Under the pieces are notes generated by a model that saw nothing but the letters and a program-made list of their open reading frames with translations, was not told the DNA's origin and made no database searches. Positions 1 through 9,545 of a stretch of DNA of 64,000 bases are shown in pieces. The DNA lies in NCBI GenBank assembly GCA_964542915.1, contig CAZIVP010000012.1, positions 50,367-114,366 on the forward strand. The letters are read 5' to 3'. How positions within the stretch are numbered: position 1 is the stretch's first letter; the number at the start of each line of letters is the position of its first letter. The stretch comes from CAZIVP01 sp964542915. Lineage in GTDB: Bacteria; Calditrichota; Calditrichia; Calditrichales; Calditrichaceae. A program made the translations under genes and the position numbers.

Positions 1-3
1 AGG

Positions 4-1053
4 ATGGCTTATAAAATTGCCGTAGACGCCATGGGCGGCGACCACGCACCCCAAGAGATCATTAAAGGCGTCGCCCGCGCCTTACGTGAAAGAGAGGACA
101 TACAGATTTTTTTAGTCGGCGACGAAAATGAGATAAAAAAGCACCTCGATAAGGAAGCATGTAAAAAGTCGGTCGAAATCATCCATACCGAAGACTGGAT
201 TACCATGGACGAGCCGCCCAAAAAAGCGCTGCAAACAAAACCGAAAGCGAGTATTAACATTGCGGCGGAAACGGTGAATGAAGGTCTGGCCGATGCGCTC
301 GTCAGCGCCGGCAGTACAGGCGCGACCATTTTATCCGCCGCCCAGAATATGGCCATGATTCCGGGCATTGAACGGGCCGGCCTCGCCGCTCTGTATCCGA
401 CCGCAACCTTTAGTCCGCACAGCCAGGGCTTTTCACTCATTCTTGATGTGGGCGCCACGGTACATTGCAGCCCGAAACACCTTGTGCATTTTGCTTATAT
501 GGGCAGTTACTATGTTTCTCATATTCTCGACATCCCCCAACCGCGTGTGGCTTTACTGAATATTGGCGAAGAAGAAACCAAAGGCGGGGAAATATTCATC
601 AAGACGTATCAGGAGCTAAAAAGCGCCGAGGGATTGCATTTCATAGGAAATTGTGAAGGCAACGATATTCCCTATGGCGATGCACACGTAATTGTAACCA
701 ACGGTTTTGTCGGTAATGTAGTTTTGAAACTTATGGAAGGCGTGAGCAACCTCTTGAAAGATACCGGAAAATATGCCTTCAAAAAGAAATTTAGCTGGAA
801 AGTCGGAATGGCCTTACTTTCTTCAGGCGTCAAGGAATTGCGCGAACGCACCGATTATTCGGAATACGGCGGCGCGCCGATTCTGGGATTCGAGAAATTG
901 ATTATCAAAGCACACGGCCGTTCCAATGCAAAGGCCATTGCCAACGCCATTCACGTGGCGCGGCGCTCGATACAGGAAGACGTCTGTTCACACATTGCCC
1001 AATCCATTAAAGATTTCAACGCCAAGCATCGTATCGATTTCATAGAAATATAG
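4..1053 (+). CDS. plsX: Phosphate acyltransferase PlsX
   Basis: Makes acyl-phosphate from acyl-ACP, the first step of the PlsX/PlsY route to phosphatidic acid; a peripheral membrane enzyme. The N-terminus VDAMGGDHAP and the later ATILSAAQNM and VTNGFVGNVVLK segments are family hallmarks, and 349 residues is the usual length. The ATG lies at the window edge with AGG directly before it, so the ribosome binding site and any upstream partner (often rpmF) cannot be judged. Unlike many genomes, fabH does not follow: the next gene is convergent, with only 7 bases between the stop codons. Confidence 0.96.
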   Translation: MAYKIAVDAMGGDHAPQEIIKGVARALREREDIQIFLVGDENEIKKHLDKEACKKSVEIIHTEDWITMDEPPKKALQTKPKASINIAAETVNEGLADALVSAGSTGATILSAAQNMAMIPGIERAGLAALYPTATFSPHSQGFSLILDVGATVHCSPKHLVHFAYMGSYYVSHILDIPQPRVALLNIGEEETKGGEIFIKTYQELKSAEGLHFIGNCEGNDIPYGDAHVIVTNGFVGNVVLKLMEGVSNLLKDTGKYAFKKKFSWKVGMALLSSGVKELRERTDYSEYGGAPILGFEKLIIKAHGRSNAKAIANAIHVARRSIQEDVCSHIAQSIKDFNAKHRIDFIEI

Positions 1054-1060
1054 CGTTGCA

Positions 1061-1795
1061 TTAACGGATCTGGCGCCCACCGTCCACCGGAATAACCGCT
1101 CCTGTTATAAAGTCCGATCCTTCCAACAAAAAGCGAACCGTCTCCGCAATATCCTTCCCGGAGCCCTCCCGCTTTAAAAGGGTTTGCTCCAGTGCAAATT
1201 GTTTTTCCTCTTCGCTTATATCCTCCGGAAGCATTACCGGGCCGGGATTGATACAATTTACCTGAATATGAGGCGCCAGAGCCTTGGCTAAACCTCGCGT
1301 CATAGACACGACGCCTGCTTTGGTCAAGGTGTATGGAATATAGGCGGGAAACGGTGTTTCGGCGGCCGTATCGCCAATATTAATGATTTTACCGGACGCT
1401 TGTTGTAACATCACCTGGCTAACAGCCTGACTGAGAAAAAAGACGCTTTTCAGATTGAGATTGTGGAAGATATCCCAATCCTCTTCCCGGACAGTTCCCA
1501 ACGGAGTTCGATAAAACAACGCAGAATTGTTGATCAACACATCGATCCTGCCCCACTGAGCCATCGTCGACCGGACAAGCGCTTCCCGCGCCCGGCTATC
1601 CGTCAAATCAGCACTTATAACGGCAATTTGGCCGCCTTCCGATTCTACTTCCCTCGCCAGCTCGCTGGCTTCTTGTGAGCTGGAATGATAGTGGCACATA
1701 ATTTTTGCCCCCGCTTCGGCCAGGGTTCGGGTTATCGCAGCGCCCACACGCACGGCCCCGCCCGTTATTAGAACAACTTTATTTTTAATAACCAT
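1061..1795 (-). CDS. SDR-family oxidoreductase, pteridine-reductase-like (PTR1/FolM type)
   Basis: NAD(P)H-dependent short-chain dehydrogenase of 244 residues. The Rossmann motif TGGAVRVG is at residues 11-18 and the catalytic YTLTK at 155-159. In place of the usual catalytic serine the sequence reads INIGDTAAET, putting Asp142 in that position. An Asp there, together with the IPYTLTKAG context, is typical of pteridine reductase 1 and the FolM dihydromonapterin reductases rather than of FabG. A role in reducing a pterin is therefore inferred. It is the last gene of a leftward group with the MBL hydrolase and the 2-hydroxyacid dehydrogenase (49 bases after the MBL stop). A plain 3-oxoacyl-ACP reductase is the main alternative. 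Confidence 0.85.
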   Translation of the reverse strand: MVIKNKVVLITGGAVRVGAAITRTLAEAGAKIMCHYHSSSQEASELAREVESEGGQIAVISADLTDSRAREALVRSTMAQWGRIDVLINNSALFYRTPLGTVREEDWDIFHNLNLKSVFFLSQAVSQVMLQQASGKIINIGDTAAETPFPAYIPYTLTKAGVVSMTRGLAKALAPHIQVNCINPGPVMLPEDISEEEKQFALEQTLLKREGSGKDIAETVRFLLEGSDFITGAVIPVDGGRQIR

Positions 1796-1844
1796 CGCTC
1801 ATATCCGGAAATAAATCAACTGTTTATTCAATAACGATTTGGAT

Positions 1845-2483
1845 TCAGACAGAGGAGACACGATCGCTCAAAAAGGGATTGGCCGTTTTTTCTCTTCCAA
1901 TGGTCGTGTTCGGCCCATGTCCGGCATACACTTGAGTATCGTCAGGCAAAACCATTAACTGTGTTTGTATTGAACGCATCAATGCGGTATAGTCGCCTCC
2001 ATACAAATCGGTACGTCCCACGGAATCTTTGAATAATACATCCCCCACGAACACATGGCCCGAAGCTAAAATACTTATGCTACCCGGGCTATGGCCGGGG
2101 GTATGTAACACCTGCAACGTTAAATCGCCAAGTGAAATCTGCTGTTTATCAACCAGATAACCTCCAACTTCAGGAGGCGGAGATACGTCAAGTCCGAATA
2201 GTAATCCCTGATCTTCCAGGCTACTCAGTAAAGGCGAATCCTCTGCGTGAAAATAAAACGGAATATCAAAATGCTTTTGAACGATGCTCAAATGTCGTAC
2301 ATGATCAATATGATTATGGGTATTGATGATCATTTCCGGTATCAGGTTTTCTTCTTCAACGGTTTTAATGATCTTATGCGGTTCATCGCCCGGATCGATC
2401 AAAATACAATGGCCTTGTCTATCATCAGCGCAAATATAGCTGTTCATTTCGAACGGCCCGACGGTCATTTTTCGGATAAACAT
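1845..2483 (-). CDS. MBL-fold metallo-hydrolase (glyoxalase II-like)
   Basis: Small zinc hydrolase of 212 residues with the metal motif THNHIDH (His56, His58, Asp60, His61), then HTPGHSPGS, GDVLF and a C-terminal GHGPNT, the order seen in YcbL/GloB-like thioesterases. The substrate is probably a glutathione or other thioester, but the short length lacks the C-terminal GloB substrate domain. The frame is open further upstream into the next gene, but the ATG at 2483 has a good ribosome binding site (GAGGT, about 8 bases away) and starts the conserved domain (MFIRKMTVGP), so the longer version is rejected. Confidence 0.88.
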   Translation of the reverse strand: MFIRKMTVGPFEMNSYICADDRQGHCILIDPGDEPHKIIKTVEEENLIPEMIINTHNHIDHVRHLSIVQKHFDIPFYFHAEDSPLLSSLEDQGLLFGLDVSPPPEVGGYLVDKQQISLGDLTLQVLHTPGHSPGSISILASGHVFVGDVLFKDSVGRTDLYGGDYTALMRSIQTQLMVLPDDTQVYAGHGPNTTIGREKTANPFLSDRVSSV

Positions 2484-2544
2484 GCAACATACCTCACCAT
2501 TTGTTGAACTATCAGAACACAAGTCCGCGGCTTCCGCAAAATGC

Positions 2545-3513
2545 TCAAACGTCCGGGACCGGATGAATTGCCTTCCCAGCCTCCAGGACTGAAACAATAT
2601 TTTCGGCAGCCATTCTGGCCATTGCGCTGCGCGTTGCCAATGTTGCACTGCCGATATGCGGCAGTAATACAACGTTATCCAGGGGTAAAAGTAATTCATT
2701 GATCTGCGGTTCGTTTTCATACACATCCAACCCGGCGCCTGCAATTGTTTTGTGAAGCAAACATTCGGCCAATGCTTGTTCGTTCACAACCGCACCACGG
2801 GAGGTATTTATTAGATATGCCGTTGATTTCATTTGTTTAAGCCGGGATTCATCAAGCAGATGATAGGTTTCATCGGTTAAGGGGCAGTGTAATGAAACAT
2901 AGTCGCTTTCCCTCAGGAGCTCATCCAATGGCGCCATCCGTGCTCCGGTTTCCTTTTCGAATGCCGGTTTTGATTGACGGGAGTAGTATAATATCGACAT
3001 CTCAAATCCTCTCGCGCGGCGCGCCACCGCCTTACCAATGCGTCCGGCGCCAACAATGCCAAGGGTTTTTCCACTAACATCGCCGCCCAGCAACAAGTGC
3101 GGCGTCCAGCCATTGAATTTACCCAAACGGACAAAACGATCACCCTCGGCCACTCGTTTGGAAACCGCCAACATCAACGCCCATGTTAAATCGGCGGTTG
3201 CATCCGTTAAAATATCCGGCGTATTGGTTACGACAATGCCTTTTGATTTGGCGTAAGCCACATCGATATTGTTATAGCCCGCGGCATAGTTGGCAATTAC
3301 TTTTAAATTTCTTGCCCGCTCAATCACTTCCTGATCGATGGTATCCGAAAGAAGCGTAATAAAACCCGCTACGTCTTCAACATGCTTCATGATGATTGCT
3401 TTGCCGGGAGGCAAATCCGAATCATGAACGTTTACCTGGAAACCTTTCTCTTGCAGTAATTTCAATCCCGATTTCGGAATACGTCGGGTGCAATAAATTT
3501 TTTCTCTTTTCAT
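2545..3513 (-). CDS. D-2-hydroxyacid dehydrogenase (glyoxylate/hydroxypyruvate reductase family)
   Basis: NAD(P)-dependent D-2-hydroxyacid dehydrogenase, 322 residues. Seen: the nucleotide-binding GIVGAGRIGKAVARRA, the catalytic Arg in NTSRGAVVNEQAL, the Glu in VYENEPQ, and the His in LLPHIGSAT. The GRHPR/GyaR branch (glyoxylate or hydroxypyruvate to glycolate or glycerate) is the best fit. It heads a leftward operon: 61 bases separate its stop from the MBL hydrolase start. A phosphoglycerate dehydrogenase role is less likely because no ACT or other regulatory domain is present, although serC does occur elsewhere in the window. Confidence 0.9.
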   Translation of the reverse strand: MKREKIYCTRRIPKSGLKLLQEKGFQVNVHDSDLPPGKAIIMKHVEDVAGFITLLSDTIDQEVIERARNLKVIANYAAGYNNIDVAYAKSKGIVVTNTPDILTDATADLTWALMLAVSKRVAEGDRFVRLGKFNGWTPHLLLGGDVSGKTLGIVGAGRIGKAVARRARGFEMSILYYSRQSKPAFEKETGARMAPLDELLRESDYVSLHCPLTDETYHLLDESRLKQMKSTAYLINTSRGAVVNEQALAECLLHKTIAGAGLDVYENEPQINELLLPLDNVVLLPHIGSATLATRSAMARMAAENIVSVLEAGKAIHPVPDV

Positions 3514-4099
3514 ACATGCTCCCGGAACGGTTCACATTAGTATTGTAGCATTGAATATAATCGAATAAACTGCACAACTCAAAATCATCCGCCGCCGAGA
3601 CGTGACGGCAATCATTGAGCAGGAAGTTAATTGTTTATAATAATTGAATTGTGCATTAATAAACAAATTTGGATAATTGGTCAGGAACGTTTAAACTTAC
3701 AACTTTTATTAAGACGATAGCTTAATTTTGTCTATTTTTGAATTTTTGTGCAACATTTAACGTTAACCCGAATAACATTCTTAGCATAATCATCTCACGA
3801 CGTACTAATATTGAAAATCGATCCAATTGATTTGAAGTCATTCTGACCGTATCCAAAGGGAGAAAACTGAGAGAGATGATGCAAGAGCCGGTTCGTAACT
3901 AAAGATAATAACCAACATGAAACTGCAATATATTGTTTCAAGTAATCAATACACGCGATTTGTATATGCCTTGCGGAAATTAAACGTGTTTCCATTTTCA
4001 TTAAAAAGAGGAATCGATGACGGTTGGGACATCAGAAGAAGGGCTCAAATTGATAATGTAAAAGGTTCAACGCATTAAAAGAAATTAAGGGAATAAGAT
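3514..4099. other. Divergent intergenic region, AT-rich
   Basis: 586 bases between the divergent hydroxyacid dehydrogenase and thioredoxin genes. Only short, low-quality reading frames are present and none has a recognisable domain or a good ribosome binding site. It must carry the promoters of both flanking genes, but I cannot point to a convincing -35/-10 pair. Confidence 0.6.
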
Positions 4100-4588
4100 A
4101 TGAACGTTAACTATAAGCGTATGATGTTTGTCTTTATCTTGCTGGGAATATCCATAATGCCTGGACATTCCCGAGAATTTAAACAGGCGCCTTCATTTCA
4201 GTTAACCGATTTAAAAGGCAACACCGTTTCTCTTAACGTTTATAAAGGCGATATTGTGATTCTTAATTTTTGGGCATCCTGGTGCGCACCCTGCATTAAA
4301 GAAATGCCCGCCCTGCAAAAAATACATGAATATTACAAAGACAAAGGGTTACAGGTACTGGGGGTTGCCGTGGTTTCCAATCCGGAGGATATACCGGATA
4401 TCGTCAATAAAACCGGCGTTCGATATCCCATCCTCATCGGAAATAAACAACTTATTGCCGATTACGGATACTTTACCTCGATTCCACACACCTTTATATT
4501 GAACCGTTCGGGGCAAATTGTTCACGAAATATCGGGCAGGGCCAACTTCCGCGAATATAAACGCGTTCTGCAACAATGGCTGCCCTGA
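4100..4588 (+). CDS. TlpA/ResA-like thiol-disulfide oxidoreductase
   Basis: Exported thioredoxin-fold protein of 162 residues. It has an N-terminal hydrophobic signal (about residues 8-24) and the redox motif WCAPC (Cys62, Cys65), followed by the cis-Pro segment SIPHTFIL. TlpA/ResA proteins reduce periplasmic disulfides, typically to keep apocytochrome CxxCH thiols reduced for heme attachment, which would fit a genome so rich in c-type cytochromes (inference). The start is supported by AAGGGA about 8 bases before the ATG. The next gene, anmK, is 54 bases downstream, and co-transcription is possible. Confidence 0.92.
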   Translation: MNVNYKRMMFVFILLGISIMPGHSREFKQAPSFQLTDLKGNTVSLNVYKGDIVILNFWASWCAPCIKEMPALQKIHEYYKDKGLQVLGVAVVSNPEDIPDIVNKTGVRYPILIGNKQLIADYGYFTSIPHTFILNRSGQIVHEISGRANFREYKRVLQQWLP

Positions 4589-4642
4589 TCTGTTTCAGTA
4601 AACAATACACGTATCAGACAAAACAGCAGAAACCAATATGCC

Positions 4643-5833
4643 ATGCAGAAACTTTCATATTTAACGGAAAAGAGCTCCCGTTCCGTGTTAGGCCTTATGT
4701 CCGGAACATCATGCGATGGGCTGGACATCGCACAAATCGAAATAAACGGAAGCGGGTTAGAGACCCAATTCACCTTTCAACGTGGAAAAAGTTACGCCTA
4801 CACACAGGCTCAAAAAGAAACTATTCTGAGGGCCATGCAGCCGGGAGCAGCAACTCCCAAAACACTAAGCCAGCTTAACTTTTATCTTGCGCACGTTTGG
4901 TCCGAAATGATCAATCGTTTTATGTTAGAACACGAACTCGTTCCCGAAGCCATTGATTTTATTGGCAGTCATGGCCAAACGATTTGGCATCAACCCAATC
5001 CTGAGGGCTTTGCAGATCGTTCGATCACTTCCACGCTGCAACTGGGCGATCCTTCGGTTTTGGCCAATCTAACCAACATCACGGTAATCGGCGATTTCCG
5101 TGTGGCCGATATGGCGCTCGGCGGTCAGGGCGCACCGTTAATTCCGTTTTTCGATTGGATTTTTTTCTCGCGATTTCAAAAAAATATACTGGCGCTGAAC
5201 ATCGGAGGCATTTCAAACGCCACCTTTGTACCGGATGACGGCGATTTTAACAAGCTCATCGCATTTGATTGCGGACCCGGCAATATGCTGATCGATCAGC
5301 TCACTCAGGACTTGTTCGATCGCCCGTATGATAAGGACGCAGCCATCGCAACGCAGGGATCCTTAAATACCGAATTATTCAACTATCTAAAGCGCCTGGA
5401 CGCCTTTGTGGAGCAAACGCCGCCCAAATCAACCGGTCGCGAATATTACGGCAATGATTTCGTTGCAAAAATCAAGGCATTCGCCGGGAAGCATGCCGTT
5501 GCGCCAGAAGATATTATACACACCGTTTCAGAGTGGACGGTCTATGCCGTTCATCGCAATTATGAGCAATTTATTTTACCTCAGGGTCAATTGCAGAATC
5601 TTGCCGTCGGCGGAGGCGGTGCACACAATCCCTTCATCATGAGGCGATTACAGGATTATTTTAAAGACGCCGGCGTTAGTCGCGTAAAAGCGTTTGACCT
5701 CAATGAAGATTTTAAGGAAGCCATTGGATTTGCCGTTATGGCTAATGAAACCGTTCACGGGCAGACCAGTAATGTAGCCCATCTTAGTGGCGCAAGCCGA
5801 CCTGCAATTTTAGGTAAAATTTGTCTGGTTTAA
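4643..5833 (+). CDS. anmK: Anhydro-N-acetylmuramic acid kinase
   Basis: Phosphorylates and hydrolyses 1,6-anhydro-MurNAc to MurNAc-6-phosphate during cell-wall recycling; cytoplasmic. The phosphate-binding GLMSGTSCDGLD, the GSHGQTIWH segment, DFRVADMALGGQGAPL and the late AVGGGGAHN are all present. At 396 residues it is of normal length. No other recycling gene (murQ, nagZ) is adjacent; the following gene begins 19 bases later. Confidence 0.96.
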   Translation: MQKLSYLTEKSSRSVLGLMSGTSCDGLDIAQIEINGSGLETQFTFQRGKSYAYTQAQKETILRAMQPGAATPKTLSQLNFYLAHVWSEMINRFMLEHELVPEAIDFIGSHGQTIWHQPNPEGFADRSITSTLQLGDPSVLANLTNITVIGDFRVADMALGGQGAPLIPFFDWIFFSRFQKNILALNIGGISNATFVPDDGDFNKLIAFDCGPGNMLIDQLTQDLFDRPYDKDAAIATQGSLNTELFNYLKRLDAFVEQTPPKSTGREYYGNDFVAKIKAFAGKHAVAPEDIIHTVSEWTVYAVHRNYEQFILPQGQLQNLAVGGGGAHNPFIMRRLQDYFKDAGVSRVKAFDLNEDFKEAIGFAVMANETVHGQTSNVAHLSGASRPAILGKICLV

Positions 5834-5852
5834 TTATTATGTTTGTTATGGC

Positions 5853-6527
5853 ATGATACGTTTTCAAGCATCCCAAATTATCAAAGAACGCATCAGCGGG
5901 CTGAAACTTGGTTTATTGCAAGCCGGAGGCGTTACGATTCGCCCATCGGGTGAACCGTTTGATCAGGCCATTGAAAAACTCAGAAACCAGCTCAGGCAGA
6001 AGTTTGCGGAAATTGCGCCGTCTGAAGATACGATCGTCGGCCATGTTCGACGTATGTACCGACGCATCGGTTGGGAACCCACCAAATACCGCCCTTCCTC
6101 CGAGAAATTAATACGTCGGCTGTTAAAGAATCAATCCCTCTACCGAATCAATAATTTTGTGGATTACGGAAATTTGGCGTCGGCCTCTTTTCACCTGCCC
6201 ATGGGCCTTTATGACTCGGAAGCGATTGAGGGCCAACCTGTCATGGATGTGGGCGGCCTGGATGAATCCTACACTTCCATTGCAGGCAACAATAGCCGGG
6301 CAACCGGTAAAATGATATTGCGGGATGCGGTTGGAATTTTCGGAAATCCAACGGCGGATTCGGCGCGCACGGCCCTAACCGAACAAAGTTGTAACATCCT
6401 TGCGGTTTTCTTTTGTCCGCCTGAAGTAAGCGAAGATTATCTAAAACAAACCCTGGAGACACTCGAACGCTATTACCGGAATTTCTGTAAGGAAAAACCG
6501 GCGACCCATATACAGGTTATCTCCTGA
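5853..6527 (+). CDS. B3/B4 tRNA-binding-domain protein
   Basis: 224-residue stand-alone protein resembling the B3/B4 domain of the phenylalanyl-tRNA synthetase beta subunit. Recognisable parts are RRMYRRIGWEPTKYRPSSE, NNFVDYGNLAS, LPMGLYD and the RDAVGIFGNPTADS region. Free-standing B3/B4 proteins are presumed editing or tRNA-binding factors, but their substrate is not established. It lies just after anmK, probably in the same transcript, and runs convergently into the protease gene (8 bases between stops). Confidence 0.85.
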   Translation: MIRFQASQIIKERISGLKLGLLQAGGVTIRPSGEPFDQAIEKLRNQLRQKFAEIAPSEDTIVGHVRRMYRRIGWEPTKYRPSSEKLIRRLLKNQSLYRINNFVDYGNLASASFHLPMGLYDSEAIEGQPVMDVGGLDESYTSIAGNNSRATGKMILRDAVGIFGNPTADSARTALTEQSCNILAVFFCPPEVSEDYLKQTLETLERYYRNFCKEKPATHIQVIS

Positions 6528-6535
6528 TCTCCTTG

Positions 6536-8293
6536 TTATTTCAATAGAATCAACTTTTTAGCTTTACGGTATTCCAGACCCGTCTGTAAATCTTTTACCG
6601 ACAGCACATATACATATAAACCCGATGAAAAGCGACCGAGTCGATACGTCCGCTCAAACGTGCTGGCGTCATGAAAACCCTTGTATAACGTTTCAATACG
6701 ACGTCCGGACAGATCGTATAAATGAAGCCCGACCAGGCTTTCTTTTTTAATTCGGAAACGTATGGTGGTGACGCTATTAAACGGGTTCGGGAAATTCTGC
6801 GCCAAATAGATAAATTCACCTTCCGGAATGCGAATTTTTTCTTTGAAAGCCATGGTATCGGCTATATAAAAAGCTTTTTCAATATTAACGATGCCATAAC
6901 CCAACAAATTATCAGGATCGTTCGCACGTGAAGCACTACGTTTCAGAACCTTATATATTTCCGGAGCTGAGAGTTTGGGATAGGCGCTTAGGAGCGCCGC
7001 CGCCGCACCGGCAGCCAACGGACACGAGAAGGAAGTCCCGTTCGCCCGTCGAAAGCCCGAGGTGTCCCGGTAGCTTGCTGTCACCACCGAAGCGCCCATT
7101 GCCGCAATATCCGGTTTGATGCGCCGGTCATAGGAAGGCCCTACGGATGAGAAAGAGGCCCGCGTCCCATCGGCGGTAACCGCTGCTACCGCTATCACAT
7201 GATCTCCGTCAGCAGGTGCAATCAACGTGTTATGGTTTTTGTTGAAACCTTCGTTACCGGCGGAATTGAAAATAGCCAATCCCTTTGAAAAGGCCATATC
7301 GGCGGCTACCGTTGTAACGGCTGTTTCGCCGTCCATATCCTCGTAGCTGTACCAATCAATATAACCCACTGAACTACTGACAATGTCTGCACCGCGCCGT
7401 TCCGCCCATTCCAAACCGGCCACCCAATAATCTTCTTCGGCTTCCGTTTCACTGCCATTTTCTTCGGTTTTGGCAAGCAGATACTGAGCTTCAAAAGCGG
7501 GTCCGATCAACGCACCGGGGACATACCCGGCAATCGTCGAGAGCGTCATCGTCCCGTGCCAACCTTCATTTGCCTTCAATCCGCTGTCATCCACGCTTTG
7601 ATCATCATGGATGAAATCGTATGTGTCCAGTACATTCAGATGTCGAAACGCACGGTGGTTCGTGAGCAAATTAAATCCATCATCCAGCATGGCGACGACA
7701 ACCCCGTCACCATAAAAACCGCGCTCGTGCAGGAAGGGCACGCCGATTTGCTCCAGTTGCGTTTGTGAGGGCCCGTAATCCAGGTCTGCGGCTTTCCGCG
7801 TAACACCTGGTTCACGGCCCTTTATCAGCTTTGTATCGGGTTGTGGGGGCAAGGGATGGTTTTTGCGGGCTACCGGTTGAATGTGTCGAACGCATGCCAA
7901 CTGTCGCAATAAAGGTATGTGTTCCCTTTTAATGTTTGCCGAGACCGCATTAAGCCAGCGCGACCGTACACGTATCCGCTCCACATAAGGGCGTATGGCA
8001 TCCACATACGGATTATACACTTTGCGGTCGCTGATATCCAACAGCGCAGAATCAGGCCGGACTTTGGCTCTGCGTTTGAGCGTCCGGAAGCTGATATCCA
8101 GAGCGCTGCGCTCCAGTGTTGTATGAGCGGCACCTTTATCGACAAAAAAAATCCAATACGGTTCCACATCATCAACGTCTTGTGCGGAAAGAGTAACCGC
8201 AAAGATCGGGATTAAAATCAGAAGCTTTATGTATAGCCGGATATTAATCATGGTGTTAGGCATCCCTGCATTACCTGTGTTATTACGCAACAT
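6536..8293 (-). CDS. Secreted subtilisin-like serine protease (S8) with T9SS sorting domain
   Basis: 585 residues. A signal peptide (RLYIKLLILIPIFAVTLSAQ) is followed by the peptidase S8 fold with the triad Asp in VVAMLDDGFN, His in GWHGTMTLS and Ser in NGTSFSCPLA. The last 85 or so residues start with FIYLAQNFPNPFNSVTTIRF and end in a basic KKLILLK: a type IX secretion C-terminal domain, so the enzyme is expected at the cell surface or outside the cell. Start choice is uncertain: in-frame ATGs at 8293, 8263 and 8251 all lack a clear ribosome binding site; 8263 or 8251 puts the signal peptide nearer the terminus. Confidence 0.92.
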   Translation of the reverse strand: MLRNNTGNAGMPNTMINIRLYIKLLILIPIFAVTLSAQDVDDVEPYWIFFVDKGAAHTTLERSALDISFRTLKRRAKVRPDSALLDISDRKVYNPYVDAIRPYVERIRVRSRWLNAVSANIKREHIPLLRQLACVRHIQPVARKNHPLPPQPDTKLIKGREPGVTRKAADLDYGPSQTQLEQIGVPFLHERGFYGDGVVVAMLDDGFNLLTNHRAFRHLNVLDTYDFIHDDQSVDDSGLKANEGWHGTMTLSTIAGYVPGALIGPAFEAQYLLAKTEENGSETEAEEDYWVAGLEWAERRGADIVSSSVGYIDWYSYEDMDGETAVTTVAADMAFSKGLAIFNSAGNEGFNKNHNTLIAPADGDHVIAVAAVTADGTRASFSSVGPSYDRRIKPDIAAMGASVVTASYRDTSGFRRANGTSFSCPLAAGAAAALLSAYPKLSAPEIYKVLKRSASRANDPDNLLGYGIVNIEKAFYIADTMAFKEKIRIPEGEFIYLAQNFPNPFNSVTTIRFRIKKESLVGLHLYDLSGRRIETLYKGFHDASTFERTYRLGRFSSGLYVYVLSVKDLQTGLEYRKAKKLILLK

Positions 8294-8634
8294 CGCTTAA
8301 AGATAGTGGCGCCGGTTTTGTAATTCAATCACAATTCGTTCTTACCGTGCATTTTCATTCAGTTTGGTTTGTAACAGCAATTGATCGTCCAATGCTCTTT
8401 GAACCGTTTTAGACTGAGTTGAAACGGTAGAGTGGTTTTGACGATTCCTTCCGGAAGATTTCTTGTCGATTTGGTCGCCATCGTGCCTGTGCTCATTTGA
8501 AGGTCCAATTTGTAACTGAATTTGATTTTTTGAAGCTTTCTTATAAATTGCTTGTTATTTACAATTAACCGGATGTATGCAAAAACGTTCCGGGTTGGAA
8601 GAAGCCGCATTAGCTTAAATCAAGGAAAATTAAT
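8294..8634. other. Divergent intergenic region
   Basis: 341 bases between the protease and the TerB-DnaJ gene. A leftward 83-codon frame (8359-8610) has no domain or signal that I recognise and is probably chance. AAGGAAA about 8 bases before 8635 is the ribosome binding site of the rightward gene. No clear hairpin or promoter was found. Confidence 0.5.
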
Positions 8635-9477
8635 ATGGGATTTTGGGGTAAAGCGATTGGTATTGGCGTCGGTTTTATGATGGGCGGACCACTGGGCGCT
8701 ATTATGGGCGGCGCCCTCGGGCATATGTTCGACGTGGAAGCCGATGCATCAAAGGTTGGAAGCCGTCTGTTACGGTGTCCGCATTGCGGAAACGGTTTTG
8801 AAGTTTCAGGACAGTTTGACGGCTATTGTCCGGCGTGTGGGAAAGATTTAACGGCCTCTCGTCCTGACTCCGCTTACGACCGCCAGTTTGTTTTTTATGT
8901 GAGTCTGGCCTCCCTTGCGGCAAAAATGGCCAAAGCCGACGGCGTTGTTACCGAGAATGAGGTTAAAGCCTTCGATCAATTTGTGCGAACGCAATTGGGG
9001 CTAAACGTTGAAGAACGAAAAATTGTCGCCAAATTATTTAATGAAGCCAAACAATCATCGGTGGACGGGCAGGCGGTAGCTCGCCAGTTTAAAGATTTAA
9101 TCGGCTACCAACCAGAAGTCCTGCAAACAATGGTACATCTTCTTTTCCGAATCGCAATGGCGGACGGTAAGTTTCAGGAGGCCGAAGAGCGCTATATCCG
9201 GCAGGTTGCTTCGATCTTCGGGCTTTCGCAAACCGATTACGATCAAATTAAAGCCTTATTTATCAAAGATGATCACAGGGCCTATCAAATTCTTGGCGTT
9301 ACGCCGCAGTCGACGGACACCGAAATTAAGAAAGCATACAAAAAACTGGTCAATGAATACCATCCCGACCGCTTAACAGCCAAGGGTGTGCCTGAAGATT
9401 TTATCAAATTTGCCAATGAAAAAATGGCTGAAATTAACGGGGCTTATAAACAAATTAGGGAACAACGCGGCTTTTAA
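8635..9477 (+). CDS. TerB-domain J-protein (DjlA-like)
   Basis: 280 residues with four parts in order: a glycine-zipper N-terminus (about 1-35, GFMMGGPLGAIMGGALGH) likely to associate with membrane; a zinc ribbon (CPHCG...CPACG, about 48-70); a TerB-like helical domain (about 80-205); and a C-terminal J domain (about 215-280) with the HPD motif in YHPDRL. The TerB plus J order is that of DjlA co-chaperones, which stimulate DnaK, but the zinc ribbon is an addition. The partner DnaK is not in the window. A terminator-like hairpin follows 68 bases after the stop. Confidence 0.88.
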   Translation: MGFWGKAIGIGVGFMMGGPLGAIMGGALGHMFDVEADASKVGSRLLRCPHCGNGFEVSGQFDGYCPACGKDLTASRPDSAYDRQFVFYVSLASLAAKMAKADGVVTENEVKAFDQFVRTQLGLNVEERKIVAKLFNEAKQSSVDGQAVARQFKDLIGYQPEVLQTMVHLLFRIAMADGKFQEAEERYIRQVASIFGLSQTDYDQIKALFIKDDHRAYQILGVTPQSTDTEIKKAYKKLVNEYHPDRLTAKGVPEDFIKFANEKMAEINGAYKQIREQRGF

Positions 9478-9545
9478 TCGAAACCCAGTAAGACGCCGTC
9501 CCGATACTGCCAAAATAAGATATCAAGCAATTAACCCTGCAGTGT

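Noticed and set aside
2484..2744. N-terminal extension of the MBL hydrolase into the dehydrogenase gene
   Set aside because: It overlaps the end of a well-supported gene and the shorter start has a good ribosome binding site and matches the domain start.
3795..4001. Leftward 68-codon frame in the long intergenic region
   Set aside because: No ribosome binding site, domain or signal; AT-rich chance frame.
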